This document shows positions 29,938 to 38,979 of a stretch of 64,000 nucleotides of DNA, one piece after another. A program made the translations under genes and the position numbers. Origin of the DNA: Pararoseomonas baculiformis (GTDB lineage: Bacteria; Pseudomonadota; Alphaproteobacteria; Acetobacterales; Acetobacteraceae); contig NZ_JAGIZB010000003.1 of the NCBI RefSeq assembly GCF_017813395.1, forward strand, positions 1 to 64,000, written 5' to 3'. The notes under the pieces are model-generated. The model was not told the DNA's origin. It ran no database searches and saw only the letters and a program-made list of their open reading frames with translations. The stretch's first letter is position 1. The number at the start of each line of letters is the position of its first letter.

Positions 29938-31182
29938 GTGGAACGGGGCCCTTCAGATGGCCGCGGTGCCACCCGTGCGGCGGAGGCGCGCCTGGCGGAG
30001 GCCGTGGGTCTTGCTGCCTCGATCGGGGTCGCGATCGTCCATACCGGCATCCATCCGCTGCGCACACGCCGCCCAAGCACCCTGCTAGGGGAAGGGCAGG
30101 TCGAGGCTGCGGGCGCCGCCATGGCGGAGCATGGGGTGAAGGTTGCGGTAGTCGATGCCGCGCTCACCCCGGTGCAGCAGCGCAATCTGGAGCGCGCCTG
30201 GGGCTGCAAGGTGATCGACCGCACCGGCCTGATCCTGGAGATCTTCGGCGAGCGCGCCCGCACTCGGGAGGGCTCGCTGCAGGTCGAACTGGCGCACCTC
30301 TCTTACCAGCGCACCCGCCTTGTCCGGTCCTGGACCCATCTGGAGCGCCAGCGCGGCGGCTTCGGCTTTCTCGGCGGCCCCGGTGAGTCGCAGATCGAGA
30401 TCGACCGCCGCCTGATCGACGAGCGGATCGTCAAGCTCAAGAAGGAACTGGAACAGGTCCGACGGACGCGTGGCCTGCACCGCAAGGCACGTACCAAGGT
30501 GCCCTATCCGGTCGTCGCGCTGGTCGGCTACACCAATGCCGGAAAATCGACTCTTTTTAACGCGCTGACTGGCGCCGGCGTCTATGCGCAGGACCAGCTC
30601 TTCGCGACGCTGGACCCGACCATGAGGGCGATCCGGCTGCCTTCCAACCGCACCGTCATCCTCTCGGACACGGTCGGCTTCATTTCCGAGCTGCCGACGC
30701 AGCTGGTGGAAGCCTTCCGCGCCACTCTGGAGGAGGTGGCCGCGGCGGACATCATCCTGCATGTGCGGGATGTCGCCCATCCGGACAGTGCCGCCCAACG
30801 CGCCGATGTGCTGAACGTCCTGGCGGAAATGGCCGAGGGCCCGAATGCCGCGCTGGACGAGGGTTGGGAGGCGCGAATGGTCGAGGTCCTGAACAAGACC
30901 GACCTGATGGATGAGCCGCCGCCGCCCGCGCCCGGCACCATCCCCGTCTCGGCCCTGACCGGGGAGGGGCTGGATGACCTTCGCCGCCTGCTCGACGAGA
31001 GCCTCGCCGCCAGCCTCGTGATCGAGCAATTCTCCATCTCGCCCGAGGACGGCGCGAGCCTCGCCTGGCTGTATGAGCACGGCGAGGTGCTGGAGCGGCT
31101 CGACGCCGATGAGGCGATCAGCCTGTCCGTCCGCCTCTCTCCGGCTGATCTGGCCCGCTTCGCCCAGCGCGGCGCTGAGTGA
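29938..31182 (+). CDS. hflX: GTPase HflX
   Basis: A 414-residue (from GTG 29938) ribosome-associated GTPase of the HflX family that splits stalled ribosomes under stress. The N-terminal nucleotide-binding domain includes GEGQVEAAGA; the glycine-rich linker is GFGFLGGPGESQIEIDRR. The G domain has GYTNAGKSTLFN (G1), DTVGFISELP (G3) and NKTD (G4). The reading frame remains open upstream to 29830, encoding AAVILPWEKPPH, which resembles the first strand of other alphaproteobacterial HflX proteins. The true start may therefore be a CTG at 29854 inside hfq. The stop overlaps the next gene's GTG by four bases. Confidence 0.92.
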   Translation: MERGPSDGRGATRAAEARLAEAVGLAASIGVAIVHTGIHPLRTRRPSTLLGEGQVEAAGAAMAEHGVKVAVVDAALTPVQQRNLERAWGCKVIDRTGLILEIFGERARTREGSLQVELAHLSYQRTRLVRSWTHLERQRGGFGFLGGPGESQIEIDRRLIDERIVKLKKELEQVRRTRGLHRKARTKVPYPVVALVGYTNAGKSTLFNALTGAGVYAQDQLFATLDPTMRAIRLPSNRTVILSDTVGFISELPTQLVEAFRATLEEVAAADIILHVRDVAHPDSAAQRADVLNVLAEMAEGPNAALDEGWEARMVEVLNKTDLMDEPPPPAPGTIPVSALTGEGLDDLRRLLDESLAASLVIEQFSISPEDGASLAWLYEHGEVLERLDADEAISLSVRLSPADLARFAQRGAE

Positions 31183-32015
31183 CGCGCTTCGACGCCGCCG
31201 CCCTGGCGGAGGTGGACGGGGTTCTCCGTGCCGCCGCCCGGGCGGAAATCATGCCGCGCTTCCGCCGCCTGGCGGCCGGGGACGTCCGACTGAAAACCGG
31301 CCCGCTGGACATGGTGACCGACGCCGATGAGGGTGCCGAGCGCCTGATCGTGGCCGCCCTCGCGGAGCGCTTCCCGGGCTGCATCGTGGTGGGGGAGGAG
31401 GCCTGCTCGGCCGATCCCGGCTTGCCCGACCAGCTTGCCACCGCGCCACTGGCCTTTGTGGTGGATCCGGTGGACGGCACCGCGAATTTCGCGGCCGGCA
31501 TGGCCATCTTCGGCTGCATGGCCGCGGCCTTCGTCCATGGGGAAGTCGTCGCCGCCTGGATCCACGACCCAGTTGGTCACGATAGCGTGATCTCAGCCAC
31601 GGGGCAGGGCGCTTGGATTGCCGGCGAGAATGGCGAACGGGGGCCGCCTTTGCAGGTGGCCAGACCGGTCGCGATCGGCCGGATGGTCGGCTGCGTCTCC
31701 TATGGCTACCTTGCCGAGCCGCTGAAAAGCCACGTGGCCGCCCGGCTGCCGCGGCTGGCCAAAACCTGGCAGCTCGGCTGCGCAGCCCATGAATACCGGC
31801 TGCTCGCCAGCGGTCACACGCATCTCTCGCTATATAACCGCCTGATGCCGTGGGACCACGCTGCGGGATGGCTGATCCACCGCGAGGCCGGGGGTTACGC
31901 CGCGCATTTCGACGCAAGCCCGTATAAGCCGGCGACGGACCGGTCCGGCGGGCTGATCTGCGCGCCGGACCGGGAAAGCTGGGAAGCGGCCAGGGCCGCT
32001 CTGCTCGGCGACTAG
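31179..32015 (+). CDS. Inositol monophosphatase family protein
   Basis: A 278-residue metal-dependent phosphatase of the IMPase/FBPase/CysQ superfamily. Motif A is IVVGEEACS; motif B is DPVDGTANF, which supplies the metal aspartates; the C-terminal motif is WDHAAGWLIHREAGG. The probable substrate is an inositol or sugar phosphate, or 3'-phosphoadenosine phosphate. It starts at GTG overlapping the hflX stop and is the last plus-strand gene before gene direction flips; its last four bases overlap mazG convergently. Confidence 0.85.
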   Translation: MTRFDAAALAEVDGVLRAAARAEIMPRFRRLAAGDVRLKTGPLDMVTDADEGAERLIVAALAERFPGCIVVGEEACSADPGLPDQLATAPLAFVVDPVDGTANFAAGMAIFGCMAAAFVHGEVVAAWIHDPVGHDSVISATGQGAWIAGENGERGPPLQVARPVAIGRMVGCVSYGYLAEPLKSHVAARLPRLAKTWQLGCAAHEYRLLASGHTHLSLYNRLMPWDHAAGWLIHREAGGYAAHFDASPYKPATDRSGGLICAPDRESWEAARAALLGD

Positions 32016-32809
32016 AGGCGTTCCGCCCGCTTGGCTTCCTGCCAATGGGCCTCCATTTCCTCCAGTGAAGCGTCGGCGGGGCTCCGGCCCTCTGCGGCCA
32101 GCCTTGCTTCGATCACGCCGAAGCGCCGCTCGAACTTCGCATTGGCGCCGCGCAGGCAAGCCTCCGGGTCAAGGTCGAGCTTGCGGGCGAGGTTCGCCAG
32201 GACGAAGAGCAGATCGCCAAGCTCATCCGCGATGCGGGAGGGCTCCGCTCTGGGCAGTTCGGCCCTGAGCTCGGCCGCTTCTTCCTCCAACTTGTCGAGC
32301 ACCGAGGCGGCATCGGGCCAGTCAAAGCCAACCCGGGCGGCGCGCCGGGTCAGCTTGGCCGCGCGGGTAAGGGCAGGGAGGTTCACCGCCACGCCGGACA
32401 GGGTGCCGGTCTCGGCCCGTTCTGCGCGTTCAGCGGCTTTTTGCACCTCCCAGGCCTCGATCTGCGTCGCGGCATCCCGCGCAGCATCCTCTCCGAAAAC
32501 ATGAGGGTGTCGGCGTATCATCTTGTCATTGATGGATTTCGCCACGTCCGCGAAGGCGAAATCCCCGGCCTCCTTGGCCATTTGGGCGTGATACACGACC
32601 TGAAGCAGCAGATCCCCCAGTTCGTCCTTCAGCGCGGGGCGGTCCTGCCGGGCAATAGCCTCGGCGACCTCATAGCCTTCCTCGATCGTGTAGGGGGCAA
32701 TGGAGGTGAAGTCCTGCTCCTGGTCCCAGGCGCAGCCATCCGGGGCACGAAGGCGCGCCATGATGGACAACAGCCGAGACAGCTCGGAAAGGGCGCGATC
32801 CTCGCTCAA
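32012..32809 (-). CDS. mazG: Nucleoside triphosphate pyrophosphohydrolase MazG
   Basis: A 265-residue MazG with two copies of the all-alpha NTP-PPase domain. The first contains WDQEQDFTSIAPYTIEEGYEV and DELGDLLLQVVYHAQMA; the second contains EEEAAELRAEL and IADELGDLLFVLANLARKL. The EExxE-DELGD metal-binding pattern is present in both, as in E. coli MazG. It hydrolyses dNTPs/NTPs to monophosphates, limiting damaged nucleotides or tuning (p)ppGpp. It is the first gene of the minus-strand block and lies just left of the dif-like site. Confidence 0.94.
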   Translation of the reverse strand: MSEDRALSELSRLLSIMARLRAPDGCAWDQEQDFTSIAPYTIEEGYEVAEAIARQDRPALKDELGDLLLQVVYHAQMAKEAGDFAFADVAKSINDKMIRRHPHVFGEDAARDAATQIEAWEVQKAAERAERAETGTLSGVAVNLPALTRAAKLTRRAARVGFDWPDAASVLDKLEEEAAELRAELPRAEPSRIADELGDLLFVLANLARKLDLDPEACLRGANAKFERRFGVIEARLAAEGRSPADASLEEMEAHWQEAKRAERL

Positions 32810-32823
32810 AGCGTCGGCCCCTC

Positions 32824-32851
32824 AGATCGCGTAATATAGATTATGTAAAAA
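32824..32851. other. dif: Candidate chromosomal dif site (XerCD recombination)
   Basis: The 28 bases consist of AGATCGCGTAA (XerC-like arm), TATAGA (central six) and TTATGTAAAAA (XerD-like arm). Compared by eye with a typical proteobacterial dif (arms ending CATAA and starting TTATGTTAAA), about 21 of 28 positions agree, including the inner TAA...TTA dyad and the TTATGT core. It lies in the 57-base gap between mazG and the MBL gene, an A+T-rich island in very G+C-rich DNA. Gene direction flips about 0.8 kb to its left, as expected at a replication terminus. XerC/XerD binding is inferred, not shown. Confidence 0.65.
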
Positions 32852-32866
32852 TCGCCACATGCCATG

Positions 32867-33658
32867 TCAGGCCGTCTCCAGCACCATGCCGTCAAAGCCC
32901 GGCTCCATTCCATGCGGAAGCGCGCCGCGCATCCAGGCCCAGTCCAGGTCCGGCCCCATATGGGTCAGCACCGTGCGTGCGGGCTGAAGCCGCCTGGCCC
33001 AGTCCACCACTTTCGCCACATGGGCATGCACAGGATGCGGCTGGCGCTGGAAGCAGCCGACCACCCAGTCCCGCACGCCGTCCAGTTCGGCGAAGCTGGG
33101 TTCCGGCATCTCGACCACATCGGTCGAGTAGCCGAACCCGCCGATCCGCAGCCCCAGCGTCTCCATGACCCGGTGATCCTGGGAGAACAGCCGGATATCG
33201 AAGCCCGCGATGTTCACCCGCTGCCCGGCCCGCACCTCATGTTGCTCCAGCGCCGGGCGGAAGAAGCCAGGCGTGACGGGCCGGAACGCATAGTCGAAGC
33301 GCCGCGTCACGTCCTCCAGCGTCGCCGCATTGGCATAGAGCGGCAGCGCCCGGCCCATGATGCGGTTCATGATCCGGAGCTCGTCCAGCCCCATGACATG
33401 GTCGGCATGGCTATGAGTCAGCAGAACCGCATCCACGCGGCCGATGCCATGGGCCAGCAACTGGGCCCGCAGATCCGGCCCGGCATCCACCAGCAATGTC
33501 GTACCATCAGGCGCCTGGATCGCGATGCTCGAACGCATTCGCCGGTTCCGTGGCTCAGACGGGTCGCAGGCACCCCAGGCGCCCCGAGCATCGGCGCCGC
33601 CGAGCAACGGTACGCCTCCGGAGCCGCCGCAGCCCAGAATGGTAACCCGCAAGATCAA
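32867..33658 (-). CDS. MBL-fold metallo-hydrolase (PhnP-like)
   Basis: A 263-residue metallo-beta-lactamase-fold hydrolase. It begins LRVTILGCGGSGGVPLLGG, typical of PhnP/RNase Z-related phosphodiesterases, and has the metal motif LLTHSHADHVMGLDEL. Later ligands are likely in FSQDHRVM (H) and YSTD (D). PhnP acts on cyclic phosphodiesters such as phosphoribosyl 1,2-cyclic phosphate; the substrate here is unproven. It lies four bases downstream of tatD in the minus-strand metG-tatD cluster, a common gene order in alphaproteobacteria. Confidence 0.85.
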   Translation of the reverse strand: MILRVTILGCGGSGGVPLLGGADARGAWGACDPSEPRNRRMRSSIAIQAPDGTTLLVDAGPDLRAQLLAHGIGRVDAVLLTHSHADHVMGLDELRIMNRIMGRALPLYANAATLEDVTRRFDYAFRPVTPGFFRPALEQHEVRAGQRVNIAGFDIRLFSQDHRVMETLGLRIGGFGYSTDVVEMPEPSFAELDGVRDWVVGCFQRQPHPVHAHVAKVVDWARRLQPARTVLTHMGPDLDWAWMRGALPHGMEPGFDGMVLETA

Positions 33659-33662
33659 TGCC

Positions 33663-34436
33663 CTAGGCGCATCGGCTGAAGAGGCGTTCGAAGTTGCGCG
33701 TCGTGATGTCGAGAGCCTTCGCCACTTCCCACCCCCTCACCCGCGCCAGCATGGCCGCGGTATGGGCCACCAGTGCCGGTTCGTTGCGCTTCCCGCGCAG
33801 TGGAACGGGCGCCAGGTACGGGCTGTCCGTTTCCACCAGCAGCCGGTCCTCGGGCAGGTCGGCGACGATGCTCCGAAGCTCCTCGCTTTTCGGGAAGGTG
33901 AGAATTCCTGAAAGCGAAACATAGCCCCCATCCGCCACAACCTTCTCCGCCAGGGCGCGCGTGGAGGAGAAGCAATGAAGCAGGGCCGGGAAGTCGCCGC
34001 CGACCTCCCGTTCCTCGGACAGGATGGCGGCGATGTCGTCATCCGCGTCCCGGGCATGGATTGCCAGCGGCAGGCCGGTCTTCTGGCAGGCGCGGATATG
34101 CCGCCGGAAGCTCTCCTGCTGCACTTCGCGGGGTGCCTTGTCGTAGAAATAGTCCAGCCCCGACTCCCCGATGCCGATGATCCGGGGGTGGTCCGCCAGG
34201 GCGACGATCTCCTCAACCTCCGGCACGGGTGCTTCGCCAACATTCTGGGGATGCACGCCGACCGTGCCCCAGACCTGCGGGAAGCGCTCGGCCAGTTCCT
34301 TGACCTTGGCGGCCTGTTCCATGCGCACGCCGATGGTCACCATCCGGCTGACGCCAGCCTCGACCGCCCGGCTGATCACCGCCTCGATCTCGCCCTCGGC
34401 GTAGTAATCGAGATGGCAGTGGCTATCGACCAGCAT
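33663..34436 (-). CDS. tatD: TatD-family metal-dependent DNase
   Basis: A 257-residue TIM-barrel hydrolase. Metal ligands are visible in DSHCHLD (start), GIGESGLDYFYD, LAIHARDADDD, LLHCFSS and LLVETDSPYLAPVPLRGKRNEP, which together are the TatD/YcfH pattern. It is a 3'-5' exonuclease or general metal-dependent hydrolase in DNA quality control. The ATG overlaps the metG stop by one base (TGATG), so translation is coupled to metG. Confidence 0.93.
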   Translation of the reverse strand: MLVDSHCHLDYYAEGEIEAVISRAVEAGVSRMVTIGVRMEQAAKVKELAERFPQVWGTVGVHPQNVGEAPVPEVEEIVALADHPRIIGIGESGLDYFYDKAPREVQQESFRRHIRACQKTGLPLAIHARDADDDIAAILSEEREVGGDFPALLHCFSSTRALAEKVVADGGYVSLSGILTFPKSEELRSIVADLPEDRLLVETDSPYLAPVPLRGKRNEPALVAHTAAMLARVRGWEVAKALDITTRNFERLFSRCA

Positions 34437-35995
34437 CAGGCCGCCTCCTCGATCTTCCGGAAGAGCGGCGCCGGGGCCGGCAAGGCGGTTCCCTCTTCCA
34501 GAGGGATCGTGAGATCGGAAAGGGCGCGCGCCCCCTGCCCCACCCCGAGCTGGTCGAGCATCGCGGCCATGGTGCCGGGCATGAAGGGCTGGAGCACCGT
34601 GGCCAGAGTGCGCAACGCTGTGTGCAGGCTGCGCAGCACCGCTGCCATACGCACGGGGTCCGTTTTCTTCAGGGACCAGGGCTTCTGGGCATCGATCCAG
34701 GAATTTCCCAGTCGCACCACCACCCAGATCCGCTCCAGCGCCTCGCCGAAGGCTTGGCGGGAAATGGCTGCCTCGACCTGGGCGGTCAGAGCCTCCACGG
34801 GCCCAAGCAGCTCCCGGTCCGCGTCGGTCGGTGGTGTCAATGCGGGAAGCCGTCCCTCGTAGTTGCGCTGGATCAGCGAGAGGACGCGGTTCGCCAGGTT
34901 GCCGAAATCATTCGCCAGCTCGCTGTTCAGGCGCCCGATCACGGCGCGGCGGGAGAAGTCGCCGTCGTTTCCGAAGGGCACCTCCCGCAGGAGGTAGTAG
35001 CGCAGGGGATCCAGCCCGAACTCCTCGGCCAGCTGAAGCGGATCCAGCCCGTTGCCGAGGGACTTGGACATCTTCTGGCCCTCGATGGTCAGCCAGCCAT
35101 TCGCGAAGACACGTTTCGGCGGCTCAAGCCCCGCGGCCATCAGGAAGGCCGGCCAGTAGACGCAGTGGAAGCGCGTGATCTCCTTGCCCACCATGTGGAC
35201 ATCGGCCGGCCAGAAGGCCCAGTTCGCGGATGAGGTATCCGGGTATCCCAGGGCCGTGATGTAGTTCGTCAGCGCATCCAGCCAGACATACATCACATGG
35301 GCATCGTCGCCCGGCACAGGCACGCCCCATTTGAACGACGTGCGGGAGATGGAGAGGTCCTGGAGCCCGGCCTTCACGAAGGCCGTCACCTCGCGCCGCG
35401 TGCTGGCCGGGGCCATGAAATCCGGATTGGCTTCGTAGAAAGCGAGCAGCTTCTCGGTCCAATTCGACAGGCGGAAGAAGTAGGAGGGCTCGCGCGTCCA
35501 CTCGACGGGCGCGCCGGAGGCGATGGCCACCTTCTTGCCGTCGCGTTCCTCGATTTCGTCCGGGCCGTAGAAGGCCTCGTCCCGCACCGCGTACCAGCCT
35601 TCGTAATGGCCCAAATAGATGTGCCCGCCCGCCGCCAGCTTCTCCCAAAGGGCTTGGCAGGAGCGCTTGTGGCGTTCCTCGGTGGTGCGGATGAAGTCGT
35701 CGAAGGAGATGCCGATCTTCTCGGCCATCCCGCGGAAATCGCCCGCCAGCCGGTCCGTGAAGTCCCTGGGCGAGAGACCTGCGGCAATCGCCGCCTGCTC
35801 CACTTTCTGCCCGTGCTCATCCGTGCCGGTAAGGAAGAACACCTCGTTGCCCGCCAGCCGCTTCCAGCGCGCAAGCACATCCGCCGCGATGGAGGTGTAG
35901 GCATGGCCGATATGGGGCTGGCCGTTCAGGTAGTAGATCGGCGTCGTCAGGAAGTAGCGCTTCCCGCCGGCAACCTTGTTGGCCTCGCTCATCAT
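34436..35995 (-). CDS. metG: Methionyl-tRNA synthetase
   Basis: A 519-residue class I aminoacyl-tRNA synthetase that charges tRNA-Met. The HIGH motif is QPHIGHAYTS and the KMSKS loop is GQKMSKSLGN. Other conserved blocks are FFLTGTDEHGQKVEQ and WLDALTNYITALGYP. It lacks the C-terminal tRNA-binding domain of long MetG forms and the four-cysteine zinc knuckle, matching the short alphaproteobacterial type. ATG at 35995 was used; a second ATG follows at once. A 53-base gap separates it from holB. Confidence 0.95.
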   Translation of the reverse strand: MMSEANKVAGGKRYFLTTPIYYLNGQPHIGHAYTSIAADVLARWKRLAGNEVFFLTGTDEHGQKVEQAAIAAGLSPRDFTDRLAGDFRGMAEKIGISFDDFIRTTEERHKRSCQALWEKLAAGGHIYLGHYEGWYAVRDEAFYGPDEIEERDGKKVAIASGAPVEWTREPSYFFRLSNWTEKLLAFYEANPDFMAPASTRREVTAFVKAGLQDLSISRTSFKWGVPVPGDDAHVMYVWLDALTNYITALGYPDTSSANWAFWPADVHMVGKEITRFHCVYWPAFLMAAGLEPPKRVFANGWLTIEGQKMSKSLGNGLDPLQLAEEFGLDPLRYYLLREVPFGNDGDFSRRAVIGRLNSELANDFGNLANRVLSLIQRNYEGRLPALTPPTDADRELLGPVEALTAQVEAAISRQAFGEALERIWVVVRLGNSWIDAQKPWSLKKTDPVRMAAVLRSLHTALRTLATVLQPFMPGTMAAMLDQLGVGQGARALSDLTIPLEEGTALPAPAPLFRKIEEAA

Positions 35996-36048
35996 CCAGT
36001 CCCGCGCCCCGGTTCAGCGTCCTTCGCGCTGGCGCGACCTGGCCCCGG

Positions 36049-37065
36049 CTAAACCGAGAGCCTGGAGAGACCGGTCAGCACCGCCTGCTTGCGGTCCAGG
36101 TTCAGCGTGTCGGTCTCGTCGGCCAGCCGGCCGAGCATGTCCCACAGCCCCGCCCACTCGGCAAGGCCGCGCCCGGCCAGCCAGGGTTCGGCCCCCTGCC
36201 CCCGCGCGGCCCGGCGCAGCGCGCCGGCGATCGCGTCCCGCAGCAGGTTGAAGAACGTCGTGAAGGCGCTGCCGTCGCGCTTCGCGGCAAGCCGGTCTGC
36301 CAGGGCATGCAGCTCTCTCGGCTCCGGCCGCGGCAGGCGGGCGAGGAAAGCCTCCACCTCCCGCGCCATGGCCAGCCCCTCCCCCTCGGCCAGGGCAAGG
36401 GCCCGGCCGGGACTCCCGGCGGCGAGCCGGGCCAGCGAAGCCCTGTCCTCGCCCGTGAGGTCAGGCAACCAGCCGGCCAGGACATGGTCCATCAGCCCCT
36501 GCTCGAGCGGGAAGAGGTCCAGCCGCCGCACCCGGCTGCGAATGGTGGGCAGCAGCCGGTCTGGCGCGGAGGCCGTCAGCATCAGCACCGCCCGTGGCGG
36601 CGGCTCCTCCAGGGTCTTGAGCAAGGCATTCTGCGCCTGCTCGTTCATCGCCTCCAGCTCCTCGATCACCACCACGCGCCAGCCTCCCTCTGCGGGCGTC
36701 ATGGCCAGGAAGCGCGTCAGTTCGCGCACATCCTCCACGCGGATGAGGACCTTCTTGCCCTTCTCCCCCGTGCTCGGGCTCAGCGACCGAAGATCGGCAT
36801 GCGCGCCGGCGGCCACGCGGGCGAAGAGCGCGTCCGAGCCGGGCACGAAGAGCGGGGCTTCCCCGGGCGGCTCATGGCGCGGCATGCCGGCCAGGACCCA
36901 GCGGGCATAGCGCCAGGCCAGGGTAGCCTTCCCGACGCCGCGCGGCCCCGTCAGCATCCAGCCGTGATGCATGCGGCCGGAGAGCGCGGCATCCCGCAAG
37001 GCGGCCGCGACATGGCCGTGCCCGAACAGAGACGGGTTGGCGCGGGGCTCCAGCGGCAGGCTCAA
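36049..37065 (-). CDS. holB: DNA polymerase III delta' subunit
   Basis: A 338-residue clamp-loader subunit. The P-loop is GPRGVGKATLAW. The SRC-type region after ALLKTLEEPPPRAVLMLTAS leads to PTIRSRVRRLDLFPL, the standard delta'/DnaX signature. Helical domain III follows. It loads the beta clamp as part of the DnaX complex. No zinc-binding cysteines are seen, as in other alphaproteobacterial delta' proteins. It overlaps the tmk stop by four bases, the near-universal tmk-holB pairing. Confidence 0.94.
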   Translation of the reverse strand: MSLPLEPRANPSLFGHGHVAAALRDAALSGRMHHGWMLTGPRGVGKATLAWRYARWVLAGMPRHEPPGEAPLFVPGSDALFARVAAGAHADLRSLSPSTGEKGKKVLIRVEDVRELTRFLAMTPAEGGWRVVVIEELEAMNEQAQNALLKTLEEPPPRAVLMLTASAPDRLLPTIRSRVRRLDLFPLEQGLMDHVLAGWLPDLTGEDRASLARLAAGSPGRALALAEGEGLAMAREVEAFLARLPRPEPRELHALADRLAAKRDGSAFTTFFNLLRDAIAGALRRAARGQGAEPWLAGRGLAEWAGLWDMLGRLADETDTLNLDRKQAVLTGLSRLSV

Positions 37066-37715
37066 AGCGCGAAGCCCAGCCGCCCGTGGATGGCGCCACG
37101 GGCGAGCTCAAGCACCTGGGCAACCGGCCTGGACGCGTCGAGCACAGCGCAGCGCCCCGGCTCTCGCCCCGCAATGTCGAGGAAGGCGGCGCGAACCCGG
37201 GCGTGGAATTCGTCTCCCTGCATCTCATAGCGGTTGGCGTCGCCGCGCGAGAGCGCCCGGTCCATGCCGCGCTCCACCGGCAGGTCCAGCATCAGCGTCA
37301 GATCGGGCCGCAAGCTCCCCAGGGCGAGGTCGCACAGGCGTTCCCATGCGTCCCGCGAGAGACCTTGGCCAGCTCCCTGGTAAGCCAGCGTGCTATCGGC
37401 GAAGCGGTCGCAGACCACCCAGACTCCGGCCGCCAGTGCCGGCTCCAGGCTGCGCGCCACATGCTCGCGCCGGGCAGCGAAATGCAGCATCGCCTCTGCC
37501 ATCGGATCCCAGGGCCCCTGCCCCAGGATGAGCTTCCGCAGCGCCTCCGCCCCCGGTGCACCGCCCGGCTCGCGCGTCCGCAGCACTGGAAGCCCGGCCT
37601 CCGCCAGCATGGCCGCGAGTGTCCGGGCCAGGGTGGTCTTGCCGGCGCCCTCGCCACCCTCCAGTGTGATGAAGCGCCCGCGCGCCGTGCCCGGGCCGGC
37701 GGCCCTAGGCGCCAC
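37062..37715 (-). CDS. tmk: Thymidylate kinase
   Basis: A 217-residue kinase phosphorylating dTMP to dTDP. The P-loop is LEGGEGAGKTTLA; the LRTREPGGAPGAE block binds the substrate; DRFADSTLAYQGAGQGL is the DR-motif region and the LID arginines lie near residues 150-165. The start at GTG 37715 overlaps the carboxypeptidase stop by 11 bases. It sits in a dacA-like/tmk/holB/metG/tatD string common in alphaproteobacteria. Confidence 0.95.
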   Translation of the reverse strand: MAPRAAGPGTARGRFITLEGGEGAGKTTLARTLAAMLAEAGLPVLRTREPGGAPGAEALRKLILGQGPWDPMAEAMLHFAARREHVARSLEPALAAGVWVVCDRFADSTLAYQGAGQGLSRDAWERLCDLALGSLRPDLTLMLDLPVERGMDRALSRGDANRYEMQGDEFHARVRAAFLDIAGREPGRCAVLDASRPVAQVLELARGAIHGRLGFAL

Positions 37716-38922
37716 CGATCATCCGCCCGAGCACCGCCGGAATGCGCGGGATCAGCCCCAGCTTGGCAACATCGGCCCCGGCCAGCAGCGGCACGGTCAT
37801 GGGCGGCACGCCTGCGCCGGATACCTCCAGCTTGCCCAGTTCCTGCCCCTTCGCCACAGGTGCCGGGACCGGGCTGTCATAGCGGAGCTTCACCTGCAGG
37901 TTCCGCCGCCACTGGCGCGGCAGGGTGAGCAGCACGTCGCGCCCGCCGACCAGCGGCACGGTCAGCCGCTCCCCGAGATAGACCGGCGCCTCCTCGATCG
38001 TGTCGGACGCCTTGAAAAGCGAGACATTCTCGAATTCGCGGAATCCCCATTCCATCAGCCGCTCGGTCTCCTCGCGGCGGGCGGCCATGCTCGGCAGGCC
38101 GTTCACCACCAGGATCAGCCGGCGCTCGCCGCGCTTGGCGCTGCCGGTCAGCCCGTAGCCAGCCTCTTCCGTATGGCCGGTCTTCAGCCCGTCGGCCCCG
38201 GCAACGCGTCCGAGCAACGGGTTGCGGTTCTCCTGGCTGATGTCGTTCCAGCGGAAGTTCCGCTCCGCATAGATGCGATAGTATTCGGGGAAGTCGTTGA
38301 TGATGTGCTGGGCCAGCGTCGCCAGGTCGCGGCAGGTCATGCGGTGCTCGGGGTCAGGCCAGCCGGTGGCGTTCCGGAAGGTGCTGTTCTCCAGCTTGAG
38401 CCTGCGCCCATAATCGTTGAGCAGCTCCGCGAACTGCGTCTCGCTGCCCGAAATCCCTTCGGCGAGCACGATGCAGGCGTCATTGCCTGACTGGACGATG
38501 ACGCCGCGGATCAGGTCCTCGACCTTCACATTGTTGCCGATGCCGACGAACATCTTGCTGCCGCCCATGCGCCAGGCGCGTTCGCTGACCGGCAGTTCCT
38601 GGTCCATGCGGAGCCGGCCCTGCTTCAGCAGGTCGAAGACGACATACATCGTCATCAGCTTGGACATGGAAGAGGGCGGCATCCGTTCGTCCGCGTTCTT
38701 CTCCAGCAGCACGGCGCCGGTATCGGCATCCATGATCAGCGCCTGCCGCGCCAGCGTGTCCACCGGGCCCAGCGGCGTGGTGGCGGGCGTGCCCGCGGGC
38801 GGTGCAGGTGCGCGCGAACCGCGCTGCCCGCCCCTTGCCTGCGCCTGCGCCTCGCGCGCCACAAACCCACCCGAAAGCCCGATCGCGGCCACCGCCCCGA
38901 TCATGTCCCGACGCTTCGGCAT
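37705..38922 (-). CDS. D-alanyl-D-alanine carboxypeptidase (PBP5/DacA family)
   Basis: A serine-type carboxypeptidase of about 405 residues trimming the terminal D-Ala from peptidoglycan stem peptides. Active-site motifs in order: SMSK (SxxK), SGN (SxN) and KTG in LKTGHTEEAGYG. The N-terminus MPKRRDMIGAVAAI to REAQAQA is an export signal with an RR pair, followed by an Ala/Pro-rich linker. A C-terminal PBP5-type domain follows. Two ATGs compete (38922 and 38928); 38922 is better spaced from GTGGGGGG. It precedes tmk with an 11-base overlap. Confidence 0.92.
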   Translation of the reverse strand: MPKRRDMIGAVAAIGLSGGFVAREAQAQARGGQRGSRAPAPPAGTPATTPLGPVDTLARQALIMDADTGAVLLEKNADERMPPSSMSKLMTMYVVFDLLKQGRLRMDQELPVSERAWRMGGSKMFVGIGNNVKVEDLIRGVIVQSGNDACIVLAEGISGSETQFAELLNDYGRRLKLENSTFRNATGWPDPEHRMTCRDLATLAQHIINDFPEYYRIYAERNFRWNDISQENRNPLLGRVAGADGLKTGHTEEAGYGLTGSAKRGERRLILVVNGLPSMAARREETERLMEWGFREFENVSLFKASDTIEEAPVYLGERLTVPLVGGRDVLLTLPRQWRRNLQVKLRYDSPVPAPVAKGQELGKLEVSGAGVPPMTVPLLAGADVAKLGLIPRIPAVLGRMIGGA

Positions 38923-38979
38923 CCCCATGCCCCCCACAGCTCTGGCGGCCACGCCTGCCATTGGGCAGGCCGGGCCGTC

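Noticed and set aside
35996-36048. SAM or T-box-type leader before metG
   Set aside because: The gap is only 53 bases and shows no conserved riboswitch core; no specific leader is visible.
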